DNA from: Oleiagrimonas sp963817755
GTDB lineage: Bacteria > Pseudomonadota > Gammaproteobacteria > Xanthomonadales > Rhodanobacteraceae
Reading direction: 5' to 3'
NCBI GenBank assembly: GCA_963817755.1
Contig: CAWFPB010000003.1
Location: 558,001 to 622,000 of the forward strand
Length of the DNA stretch: 64,000 nt
Numbering within the stretch: position 1 is the first letter of the stretch; every line of letters begins with the position of its first letter. Of this stretch, positions 1 through 8,620 are shown piece after piece. The notes under the pieces are model-generated. The model had not been told where the DNA came from. It was given only the letters and a program-made list of their open reading frames with translations, and did no database searches. The position numbers and the translations under genes were made by a program.

Positions 1-134
1 AGACCTCGATCCACGAGTATCACTTCGAACAGCGCGGCGAGAACGTCGTCACCAAGACGCAGTTGCTGGCCATCGGCGACCGCTACGAGCAGGACATCGC
101 CGCGGCGCGTGCGCAGGACGCGGCCTACCGCTGA
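1..134 (+). CDS. nuoI: NADH-quinone oxidoreductase subunit I (3' end only)
   Basis: Only the last 43 or so codons are in the window; the reading frame enters from position 3 and stops at TGA 132-134. The visible tail (HFEQRGENVVTKTQLLAIGD followed by an Arg/Ala-rich end) matches the C-terminus of NuoI, the complex I peripheral-arm subunit with two 4Fe-4S clusters; the cluster cysteines lie upstream of the window. It is 16 nt upstream of nuoJ in the same direction, as in 14-gene nuo operons. Identity rests on this tail plus the nuoJKLMN genes that follow. Confidence 0.9.
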   Translation, partial: TSIHEYHFEQRGENVVTKTQLLAIGDRYEQDIAAARAQDAAYR

Positions 135-150
135 GCATCAGGAGAACATG

Positions 151-777
151 ATGAACCCCCAGCTGCTTCAGCTGATCTGTTTCTACGCCTTCGCCGGCGT
201 TGCCGTGATTTCCGCCCTGATGGTGATCTCGGTACGCAACTCCGTGCACGCGGTGCTTTCGCTGGTGCTGACCTTCTTCAGCGTGGCCTGCATCTGGCTG
301 CTGGCGCAGGCCGAGTTCCTGGCCATTGCCCTGATCGTGGTCTACGTGGGCGCGGTCATGGTGCTGTTCCTGTTCGTGGTGATGATGCTCGACATCAACC
401 AGGAGCGCATGCGCGAGGGCTTCATGCGTTTCCTGCCGGTCGGCATCGTGGTGGCGGCAGTGATGCTGGTCGAGATGCTGGGCCTGATCGGCGTTCGCGC
501 CTTGCATGCCACGACCATGGGCCCGGACCCGGCCGCCGTGGCCGGCGACTCCAATACCGCATGGCTGGGCCAGGCGCTGTACACCCGGTATCTGCTTCCG
601 TTCGAGGTCGCCGCGCTGATCCTGACCGTCGGCCTGGTGGCCGCGGTGGTACTCACGCTGCGCCACAAGCCGATGACCCGCCGTCAGAATCCGGGTGACC
701 AGGTGCGCGTGCGCAACAGCGATCGCGTGCGCGTCGTGAAGATGGACGCCGAGCGCCCACAGGAGGACAACGCATGA
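151..777 (+). CDS. nuoJ: NADH-quinone oxidoreductase subunit J
   Basis: A membrane-arm subunit of proton-pumping complex I, inner membrane, about 208 aa. Hydrophobic segments begin at about residues 4, 30, 55, 92 and 150, giving the five-helix NuoJ layout, and the C-terminus is basic and cytoplasmic. Two adjacent ATG codons (148, 151) follow AGGAG at 140-144; I chose 151 because it leaves a 6-nt spacer against 3 nt for 148. An in-frame ATG at 109 lies inside nuoI and is not used. The stop overlaps the nuoK start (ATGA at 774-777), so the two are translationally coupled. Confidence 0.95.
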   Translation: MNPQLLQLICFYAFAGVAVISALMVISVRNSVHAVLSLVLTFFSVACIWLLAQAEFLAIALIVVYVGAVMVLFLFVVMMLDINQERMREGFMRFLPVGIVVAAVMLVEMLGLIGVRALHATTMGPDPAAVAGDSNTAWLGQALYTRYLLPFEVAALILTVGLVAAVVLTLRHKPMTRRQNPGDQVRVRNSDRVRVVKMDAERPQEDNA

Positions 778-1079
778 TCACCCTGTCGCATTTCATCGTG
801 CTGGGCGCGGTGCTGTTCTGCATCGCCGTGGCCGGCATCTTCATCAATCGCAAGAACGTGATCGTGCTGCTGATGTCGATCGAGCTGATGCTGCTGGCGG
901 TAAACATCAACTTTGTCGCCTTCTCGCGCTTCAGCGGCGACGTCGCCGGACAGATCTTCGTGTTCTTCATTCTCACCGTGGCGGCGGCCGAGACGGCCAT
1001 CGGCCTGGCGATCCTGACGCTGCTGTTCCGCAACCGCGGCACCATCAACATCGCCGATATCGACTCGATGAAGGGATAA
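774..1079 (+). CDS. nuoK: NADH-quinone oxidoreductase subunit K
   Basis: A 101-aa complex I membrane subunit with three transmembrane helices, related to MrpC. Helix 2 carries a glutamate within VLLMSIELMLLAVNINF (Glu36), and helix 3 has a second one within AAAETAIGLAIL; both acidic residues are conserved for proton transfer in this family. The start overlaps the nuoJ stop by 4 nt, and nuoL begins 6 nt after the stop, so this sits inside one operon. Length is the family norm. No anomaly seen. Confidence 0.97.
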   Translation: MITLSHFIVLGAVLFCIAVAGIFINRKNVIVLLMSIELMLLAVNINFVAFSRFSGDVAGQIFVFFILTVAAAETAIGLAILTLLFRNRGTINIADIDSMKG

Positions 1080-1085
1080 GGACAC

Positions 1086-3107
<2,022 letters not shown>

Positions 3108-3128
3108 GGAATCAAGGACCTAGGACCT

Positions 3129-4640
3129 ATGTCGAATCATCTGCTAAGCCTGCTGATCTGGCTGCCCATGGCCGGTGCCGTACCGGTGTTGATCGCCGGA
3201 GCGCGCGGCACCGCCAGCCGCTGGATCGCGCTTTCGGTTGCGGTGGCCACCTTCATTGCCAGCCTGTTCCTGCTGCCTGCCTACCATGCCGACAGCGGCG
3301 CGGTCATGCAGCTGGTCGAATCCACCCCGTGGATCACTTCGCTGCACGTCAATTACGCACTCGGCGTGGACGGCATTTCGGTGGCACTGATCCTGCTGAC
3401 CAGCTTCGTCGGCGTGCTGGTCATCATCGGCGCCTGGGACGTGGTCAAGGACAACAAGCCGCACCAGTACATGGCCGCCATGCTGGTCCTGGAAGGCCTG
3501 CTGATCGGCGTGTTCTGCGCGACCGACGCGCTGCTGTTCTACGTGTTCTTCGAGGCCATGCTGATCCCGATGTTCATCCTCATCGGCATCTGGGGCGGGC
3601 CGCGCCGCGTGTACGCGACGCTGAAGTTCTTCATCTACACGTTCCTGGGCTCGATCTTCATGCTGGTCGGGCTGATCTACCTGTATCACAAGGCCGGAAC
3701 CTTCGACATGGCCACGCTGGCGCACCTGCCGCTGACCATGACCGAGCAGACCTGGCTGTTCTTCGCCTTCCTGATCGCCTTCGCCATCAAGATCCCGATG
3801 GTGCCGGTGCATACCTGGTTGCCTGACGCCCACGTGGAGGCGCCGACCGGCGGTTCGGTGGTGCTGGCGGCGGTGATGCTGAAGGTCGGCGGCTACGGAT
3901 TCATCCGTTTCTCGCTGCCCATCGTGCCGGACGCCTCGGCGCACTTCGCCTGGCTGGTGATCATCCTGAGCCTGATCCCCGTGGTCTACATCGGCTACGT
4001 GGCGCTGGTGCAGGAGGACATGAAGAAGCTGGTGGCGTATTCGTCCATCGCGCACATGGGCTTCGTGACCCTGGGCATCTTCATCGCCTTCATGCTGGTG
4101 CGCGACCTGCACAACGTCGATGCGGCCAACCTGGGCATGCAGGGCGCGATGGTGCAGATGATGTCGCACGGCTTCGTCTCCGGCGCCATGTTCTCGTGCA
4201 TCGGCGTGATGTACGACCGCCTGCACACGCGACGCATCGCCGACTACGGCGGACTGGTCAACGTGATGCCGTGGTTCGCCTTCTTCATGGTGTTCTTCGC
4301 CATGGCCAACTGCGGCCTGCCGGGCACCAGCGGCTTCGTCGGCGAGTTCATGGTGATCCTGGCCAGCTTCAGCGCCAACCCGTGGATTGCCCTGGTGGCT
4401 GCCTTCACCCTGATCATCGGCGCGGCCTACACGCTGTGGCTGGTCAAGCGCGTGGTGTGGGGCGAGGTGACCAGCGACAAGGTCGCCGCGATGAAGGACA
4501 TCAATGGCCGCGAGGCCTTCGTGCTGGGCGCATTCGCCCTGGTGGTGCTCGCCATTGGCGTGTGGCCGCAACCGCTGGTGCACCTGATGGGTGGGTCGAT
4601 CAACCATCTGGTGCAGAACCTGGCCACCAGCAAGATCTGA
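3129..4640 (+). CDS. nuoM: NADH-quinone oxidoreductase subunit M (antiporter-like)
   Basis: The 503-aa middle antiporter-like complex I subunit. It has the Mrp-antiporter core: FFEAMLIPMFILIGIWGG (conserved Glu) at about residues 140-157, KIPMVPVHTWLPDAHVEAPT (conserved Lys/His/Trp) at about 221-240, and the helix carrying VQEDMKKLVAYSSIAHMG at about 295-312. About 14 hydrophobic segments. It is preceded by a purine-rich AAGGACCTAGGACC stretch and followed 10 nt after its stop by nuoN. Confidence 0.97.
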   Translation: MSNHLLSLLIWLPMAGAVPVLIAGARGTASRWIALSVAVATFIASLFLLPAYHADSGAVMQLVESTPWITSLHVNYALGVDGISVALILLTSFVGVLVIIGAWDVVKDNKPHQYMAAMLVLEGLLIGVFCATDALLFYVFFEAMLIPMFILIGIWGGPRRVYATLKFFIYTFLGSIFMLVGLIYLYHKAGTFDMATLAHLPLTMTEQTWLFFAFLIAFAIKIPMVPVHTWLPDAHVEAPTGGSVVLAAVMLKVGGYGFIRFSLPIVPDASAHFAWLVIILSLIPVVYIGYVALVQEDMKKLVAYSSIAHMGFVTLGIFIAFMLVRDLHNVDAANLGMQGAMVQMMSHGFVSGAMFSCIGVMYDRLHTRRIADYGGLVNVMPWFAFFMVFFAMANCGLPGTSGFVGEFMVILASFSANPWIALVAAFTLIIGAAYTLWLVKRVVWGEVTSDKVAAMKDINGREAFVLGAFALVVLAIGVWPQPLVHLMGGSINHLVQNLATSKI

Positions 4641-4650
4641 GGACTGCCGC

Positions 4651-6093
4651 ATGCTGAGCTGGAACGACATTCTCATTCTCCTGCCGGAGCTGTACCTGGT
4701 GGCGGCGGTCTGCGTACTGCTCCTGATGGACGCCTTCATCAAGCCCGAGCAGCGCAACGCCACCCACTGGCTGGCCATCGTGATCACCGCCATCACCGCC
4801 TTCCTGGTGGTGATGGGGCAGCCCCCGGGCGGGGCCACGGCCTTCGGCGGCATGTTCATTCGCGATACCGCCAGCGAGATCCTGAGCCTGTTCACCCTGA
4901 TCACGGTGATCCTGGTGTTCGTGTTCTCGCGGCCGTACCTGAAGGACCGCAAGCTATGGCACGGCGAGTTCTACGTGCTGACGCTGTTCGCGGCGCTGGG
5001 CGTGATGCTGCTGGTCTCGGCCGGCAACCTGGTCATGGTGTACCTGGGCCTGGAACTGCTGACGCTTTCCTCCTATGCGCTGGTCGCGTTCAACCGCGAT
5101 TCGCGCATGTCCTCGGAGGCGGCCATCAAGTACTTCGTGCTGGGTGCGCTGGCCTCGGGCACGCTGCTGTACGGCATGTCGATGGTGTACGGCGCCACCG
5201 GCACGCTGGACCTGGCGCACCTGCACGCCATTGCCGCGCACGTGGCCATGCCCAACCTGCTGCGCTTCGGCCTGATCTTCATGATCGTGGGCATCGCCTT
5301 CAAGCTGGGCGCGGCGCCGTTCCACATGTGGTTGCCCGACGTCTACCAGGGGGCGCCGACCGCTTCGGTCACCTTCGTCGCCTCGGCCTCCAAGCTGGCT
5401 GCCTTCGGCATGGCCTACCGGTTGCTGTCGAGCTTCGGTCCGGGCGACCTGTTGCACCAGTGGCAAATGATGCTGGCGATTCTTGCGGTGCTCTCGCTGG
5501 TGATCGGCAACCTGGTCGCCATCGTGCAGTCCAACCTCAAGCGCATGCTGGCGTACTCGACCATCGCGCACATGGGCTACCTGCTGCTGGGCCTGGTCAA
5601 TGCCACGCCGTCCGGCTATGCCGCGGCCATGTTCTACGCCATCAGCTACGCCTTGATGTCCACGGTCGCCTTCGGCGTGATCCTGGCGATGTCGCGTGCC
5701 GGCTTCGAGTGCGAGAACATCGACGACTTCAAGGGACTCAACGAGCGCTCGCGCTGGATGGCCTTCCTGATGATGCTGGCGATGTTCTCGCTGGCCGGCG
5801 TGCCGCCGCTGTTCGGCTTCTTCGCCAAGCTGATGATCCTCAAGGCCGCCATCGACGCCGGCATGATGTGGTTGGCCATCGTCGCCATCCTTGCCGCCAT
5901 CGTGGGCCTGTACTACTACCTGCGCGTGGTCAAGGTGATGTATTTCGACAAGCCCGACGAGGATGTCGATTTCAGGCCGCAGACGGACATGCCGTTGCGC
6001 TGGGTCCTTTCGATCAATGCGCTGGCACTGCTCGGACTGGGCCTGTACTGGGGGCCCTTGCTGTCCTGGTGCCAGCAGGCCTTCGCCGGCTGA
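4651..6093 (+). CDS. nuoN: NADH-quinone oxidoreductase subunit N (antiporter-like)
   Basis: The proximal antiporter-like complex I subunit, about 480 aa. Core motifs are YLGLELLTLSSYALVAFNRD (about residues 131-150), GAAPFHMWLPDVYQGAPT (about 222-239) and SNLKRMLAYSTIAHMGYLL (about 292-310). An in-frame ATG 60 nt upstream lies inside nuoM and lacks a ribosome site; the ATG at 4651 follows GAGGACTGCCGC and starts the conserved N-terminal hydrophobic segment. It is the last nuo gene; a 15-bp perfect inverted repeat begins 19 nt after its stop. Confidence 0.97.
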   Translation: MLSWNDILILLPELYLVAAVCVLLLMDAFIKPEQRNATHWLAIVITAITAFLVVMGQPPGGATAFGGMFIRDTASEILSLFTLITVILVFVFSRPYLKDRKLWHGEFYVLTLFAALGVMLLVSAGNLVMVYLGLELLTLSSYALVAFNRDSRMSSEAAIKYFVLGALASGTLLYGMSMVYGATGTLDLAHLHAIAAHVAMPNLLRFGLIFMIVGIAFKLGAAPFHMWLPDVYQGAPTASVTFVASASKLAAFGMAYRLLSSFGPGDLLHQWQMMLAILAVLSLVIGNLVAIVQSNLKRMLAYSTIAHMGYLLLGLVNATPSGYAAAMFYAISYALMSTVAFGVILAMSRAGFECENIDDFKGLNERSRWMAFLMMLAMFSLAGVPPLFGFFAKLMILKAAIDAGMMWLAIVAILAAIVGLYYYLRVVKVMYFDKPDEDVDFRPQTDMPLRWVLSINALALLGLGLYWGPLLSWCQQAFAG

Positions 6094-6111
6094 GTCGGGG
6101 CGCGGCGTCGT

Positions 6112-6150
6112 TGTTGCCGAAAATGCACGGAAAACGCATTTTCGGCAACA
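6112..6150 (+). repeat. 15-bp perfect inverted repeat downstream of nuoN
   Basis: Arms 6112-6126 (TGTTGCCGAAAATGC) and 6136-6150 are exact reverse complements around a 9-nt loop. It begins 19 nt after the nuoN stop and ends 7 nt before the -35 of the metY promoter. No T-run follows on either strand, so it is not a classical intrinsic terminator. It could end or protect the nuo transcript, or be a binding site. A smaller palindrome (CTTGG-TATTG-CCAAG, 6151-6165) abuts it and overlaps the -35. Confidence 0.7.
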
Positions 6151-6157
6151 CTTGGTA

Positions 6158-6186
6158 TTGCCAAGTGAACGCTGCGCCGCTATAGT
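6158..6186 (+). promoter_or_regulatory. Promoter of initiator tRNA metY
   Basis: TTGCCA (6158-6163), a 17-bp spacer and TATAGT (6181-6186) give a strong sigma70 promoter. The expected start near 6193 is about 7 nt before the mature tRNA, which suits a short RNase P-trimmed leader. Confidence 0.85.
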
Positions 6187-6199
6187 TTCGCTTCTCCGG

Positions 6200-6276
<77 letters not shown>

Positions 6277-6290
6277 AGACTTTCGACAAG

Positions 6291-6314
6291 AAAGCCTCCC
6301 CGTGAGGCTTTTTT
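6291..6314 (+). terminator. Intrinsic terminator after metY
   Basis: AAGCCTC (6292-6298) pairs with GAGGCTT (6304-6310) around CCCGT, followed by TTTT. It lies 15 nt after the tRNA and should end most metY transcripts before the rimP operon. Confidence 0.85.
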
Positions 6315-6367
6315 GTTGAGCGCAAGGATGCGCGCAGCCGGTGTCGGAACCAACGGCAACGCTATGG

Positions 6368-6395
6368 AAATGGGCGTAAAGCCCATTTTTTTGTT
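6368..6395 (+). terminator. Second intrinsic terminator/attenuator in the rimP-nusA leader
   Basis: AAATGGGC (6368-6375) and GCCCATTT (6381-6388) form an 8-bp stem with a 5-nt loop, followed by a long T-rich tract TTTTTGTTTTTG. It lies just before the rimP start. As the operon encodes NusA, which affects intrinsic termination, an autoregulatory attenuator is plausible (inference). Confidence 0.8.
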
Positions 6396-6420
6396 TTTGC
6401 ATTATGGAGTTGCGATCGAT

Positions 6421-6936
6421 TTGGATACGCAATCGCTGGCCCAGCGCTTTGACGGGATCATTACCGATCTCGGTCTGACCTGCCTCGGGGTGGAGTGGAT
6501 CCCCTCGGGCGGGCAGGGCACCTTGCGTGTCTACATCGACGCACCCGGCCGCGAGGTCGGCATCGACGATTGCGAATCGGCCAGTCGCGAGCTGTCCGCC
6601 ACGCTGGATGTCGAGGATCCGATCCCGGGGCATTACGTCCTGGAAGTGTCTTCGCCCGGCATCGATCGCCCGCTGTTCACCGCCGGCCATTTCGCGCAAT
6701 TCGTCGGCGAGCAGGCCAAGGTCGTGCTCAAGGCGCCGATCGACAATCGTCGCCGTCTGCGCGGCCGCATCCTCGAGGCTTCGCCCGAACGCATCGTGGT
6801 CGACGTCGATGGCGTCGGCCCCTTCGAATTCGCGCATGCCGACGTGGAAAGCGCGAAACTGGTACCGGACTGGGAAGCCCTGGGCTATGCCCCTGCCCCG
6901 AAGGGTGGCGGCAAGGCCAAGAGCGGGAAACACTGA
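6421..6936 (+). CDS. rimP: Ribosome maturation factor RimP
   Basis: About 171 aa; needed for 30S subunit maturation. The two RimP domains are visible: an N-terminal alpha/beta domain (LGVEWIPSGGQGTLRVYID ... HYVLEVSSPGIDRPL) and a C-terminal SH3-like barrel (about residues 92-150). No ATG fits the conserved start. I chose TTG 6421, which gives a DTQSLAQRFDG N-terminus, with GGAG at 6406-6409 rather far upstream; TTG 6397 is an alternative. First gene of the rimP-nusA-infB operon behind tandem terminators. The start is the only uncertain point. Confidence 0.9.
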   Translation: MDTQSLAQRFDGIITDLGLTCLGVEWIPSGGQGTLRVYIDAPGREVGIDDCESASRELSATLDVEDPIPGHYVLEVSSPGIDRPLFTAGHFAQFVGEQAKVVLKAPIDNRRRLRGRILEASPERIVVDVDGVGPFEFAHADVESAKLVPDWEALGYAPAPKGGGKAKSGKH

Positions 6937-6982
6937 CTTTATCTACAGACGGGCGCCATGGTGGCGTTCGCGGAGTGCGGCA

Positions 6983-8488
6983 ATGAGCAAAGATCTTTTG
7001 CTGGTGGTGGACGCGGTAGCCAACGAGAAGGGCGTATCGCGCGACATCATCTTCCAGGCGATGGAAGCGGCGCTGGCCTCGGCCGCGAAGAAGCGCTATC
7101 CGGAAGAGGACGCGGATATCCGCGTTGCCATCGATCGCGATACCGGCGAGTACGAGACCTTCCGCCGCTGGGAAATCGTCGAGGACGACGTGGAGATGGA
7201 GTCGCCGTATCGTCAGATCCGCCTGATGGACGCCGTCGACGAGCGCGAGGGCGCTGAGGTCGGCGAGTACATCGAGGAACAGATCGAGAATGCCGAGTTC
7301 GGCCGCATTGCTGCCCAGGCCGCCAAGCAGGTCATCGTGCAGCGCGTGCGCGAAGCCGAGCGCGCCCTGGTGGTCGAGGCCTACGAGGACCGCGTCGGCG
7401 AGCTGATCACCGGCATCGTCAAGCGTGTCGAACGCGGCAACATCTACCTGGACCTGGGCAGCAATGCCGAGGCCTTCATCCCGCGCGACAAGTCGATTCC
7501 GCGTGAACCTGTGCGCGTCGGCGACCGCCTGCGCGGCTACCTGTACGAAGTGCGCTCGGAGATCCGCGGACCGCAGCTGTTCGTCTCGCGCACCGCTCCC
7601 GAGTTCATGATCGAGCTGTTCAAGCTCGAGGTGCCCGAGGTCGGGCAGGGCCTGGTCGAGATCATGGGCTGTGCACGCGATCCGGGCGATCGCGCCAAGA
7701 TCGCGGTGGTGGCCCACGATGCGCGGACCGATCCCATCGGTGCCTGCATCGGCATGCGCGGATCGCGCGTGCAGGCGGTGACCAACGAGCTCAACGGCGA
7801 ACGCGTGGACATCATCCTGTGGCACGAGAACCAGGCCCAGTTCGTGATCAACGCGATGGCGCCCGCCGAGGTGCAGTCGATCATCATGGACGAGGACAAG
7901 CACTCCATGGACATCGCGGTGGCCGAGGACAAGCTGTCCCAGGCCATCGGCCGCGGCGGACAGAACGTTCGCCTGGCCAGCAAGCTGACCGGCTGGCAGC
8001 TGAACGTGATGACCCAGGACCAGGTGCGCGAGAAGAGCGAGTCCGAGCAGGAAGCCGCACGGCTACTGTTCATGGACAAGCTCGAGGTCGACGAGGAAAT
8101 CGCCAACATCCTGGTGCAGGAAGGTTTCTCCAGCGTCGAGGAAGTGGCCTATGTGCCCACCGGTGAACTGCTGGCCGTGGAAGGCTTCGACGAGGACATC
8201 GTCGAGGAACTGCGTGCCCGCGCCCGCGACGCGCTGCTGACGGCGGCGCTGGCGGTCGAGGAAGGCCTGGAAGAGCACAAGCCGGCCGACGACCTGATGG
8301 CACTCGAGGGCATGGACGAATCCACGGCATACGCCCTGGCCGAGCGCGGCGTGATTACCGCCGACGACCTGGCCGACCAGGCCGTGGATGACCTCATCGA
8401 CATGGAAGACATGGACGAGGAGCGCGCCGCGGCATTGATCATGGCGGCGCGTGCACCGATGATTGCGCGCCTGGAGCAGGAAGGCTGA
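6983..8488 (+). CDS. nusA: Transcription termination/antitermination protein NusA
   Basis: A 501-aa RNA polymerase-binding factor for pausing, termination and antitermination. Order: N-terminal RNAP-binding domain (1-125), S1 domain (about 135-200, GIVKRVERGNIYLDLGSNAE), KH1 and KH2 (about 230-345, with GACIGMRGSRVQAV and QAIGRGGQNVRLASKLTG), then two acidic helix-hairpin-helix repeats (about 365-500). Both C-terminal repeats are kept, as in E. coli. The ATG at 6983 follows GGAG; an upstream in-frame extension overlaps rimP and is not credible. rimP ends 46 nt upstream. Confidence 0.97.
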   Translation: MSKDLLLVVDAVANEKGVSRDIIFQAMEAALASAAKKRYPEEDADIRVAIDRDTGEYETFRRWEIVEDDVEMESPYRQIRLMDAVDEREGAEVGEYIEEQIENAEFGRIAAQAAKQVIVQRVREAERALVVEAYEDRVGELITGIVKRVERGNIYLDLGSNAEAFIPRDKSIPREPVRVGDRLRGYLYEVRSEIRGPQLFVSRTAPEFMIELFKLEVPEVGQGLVEIMGCARDPGDRAKIAVVAHDARTDPIGACIGMRGSRVQAVTNELNGERVDIILWHENQAQFVINAMAPAEVQSIIMDEDKHSMDIAVAEDKLSQAIGRGGQNVRLASKLTGWQLNVMTQDQVREKSESEQEAARLLFMDKLEVDEEIANILVQEGFSSVEEVAYVPTGELLAVEGFDEDIVEELRARARDALLTAALAVEEGLEEHKPADDLMALEGMDESTAYALAERGVITADDLADQAVDDLIDMEDMDEERAAALIMAARAPMIARLEQEG

Positions 8489-8620
8489 CCTTCATAGGGT
8501 GCAGGCCGGGATGGCGTGCATCTGGGGAAGCTGAAATGCTTCCCGCCAGGGACGGAAAGGCTGTGTCGCGCAGCACGACGACACACATGAAGATCGCGGG
8601 AAAGGCGGAGTAAGAGAACG

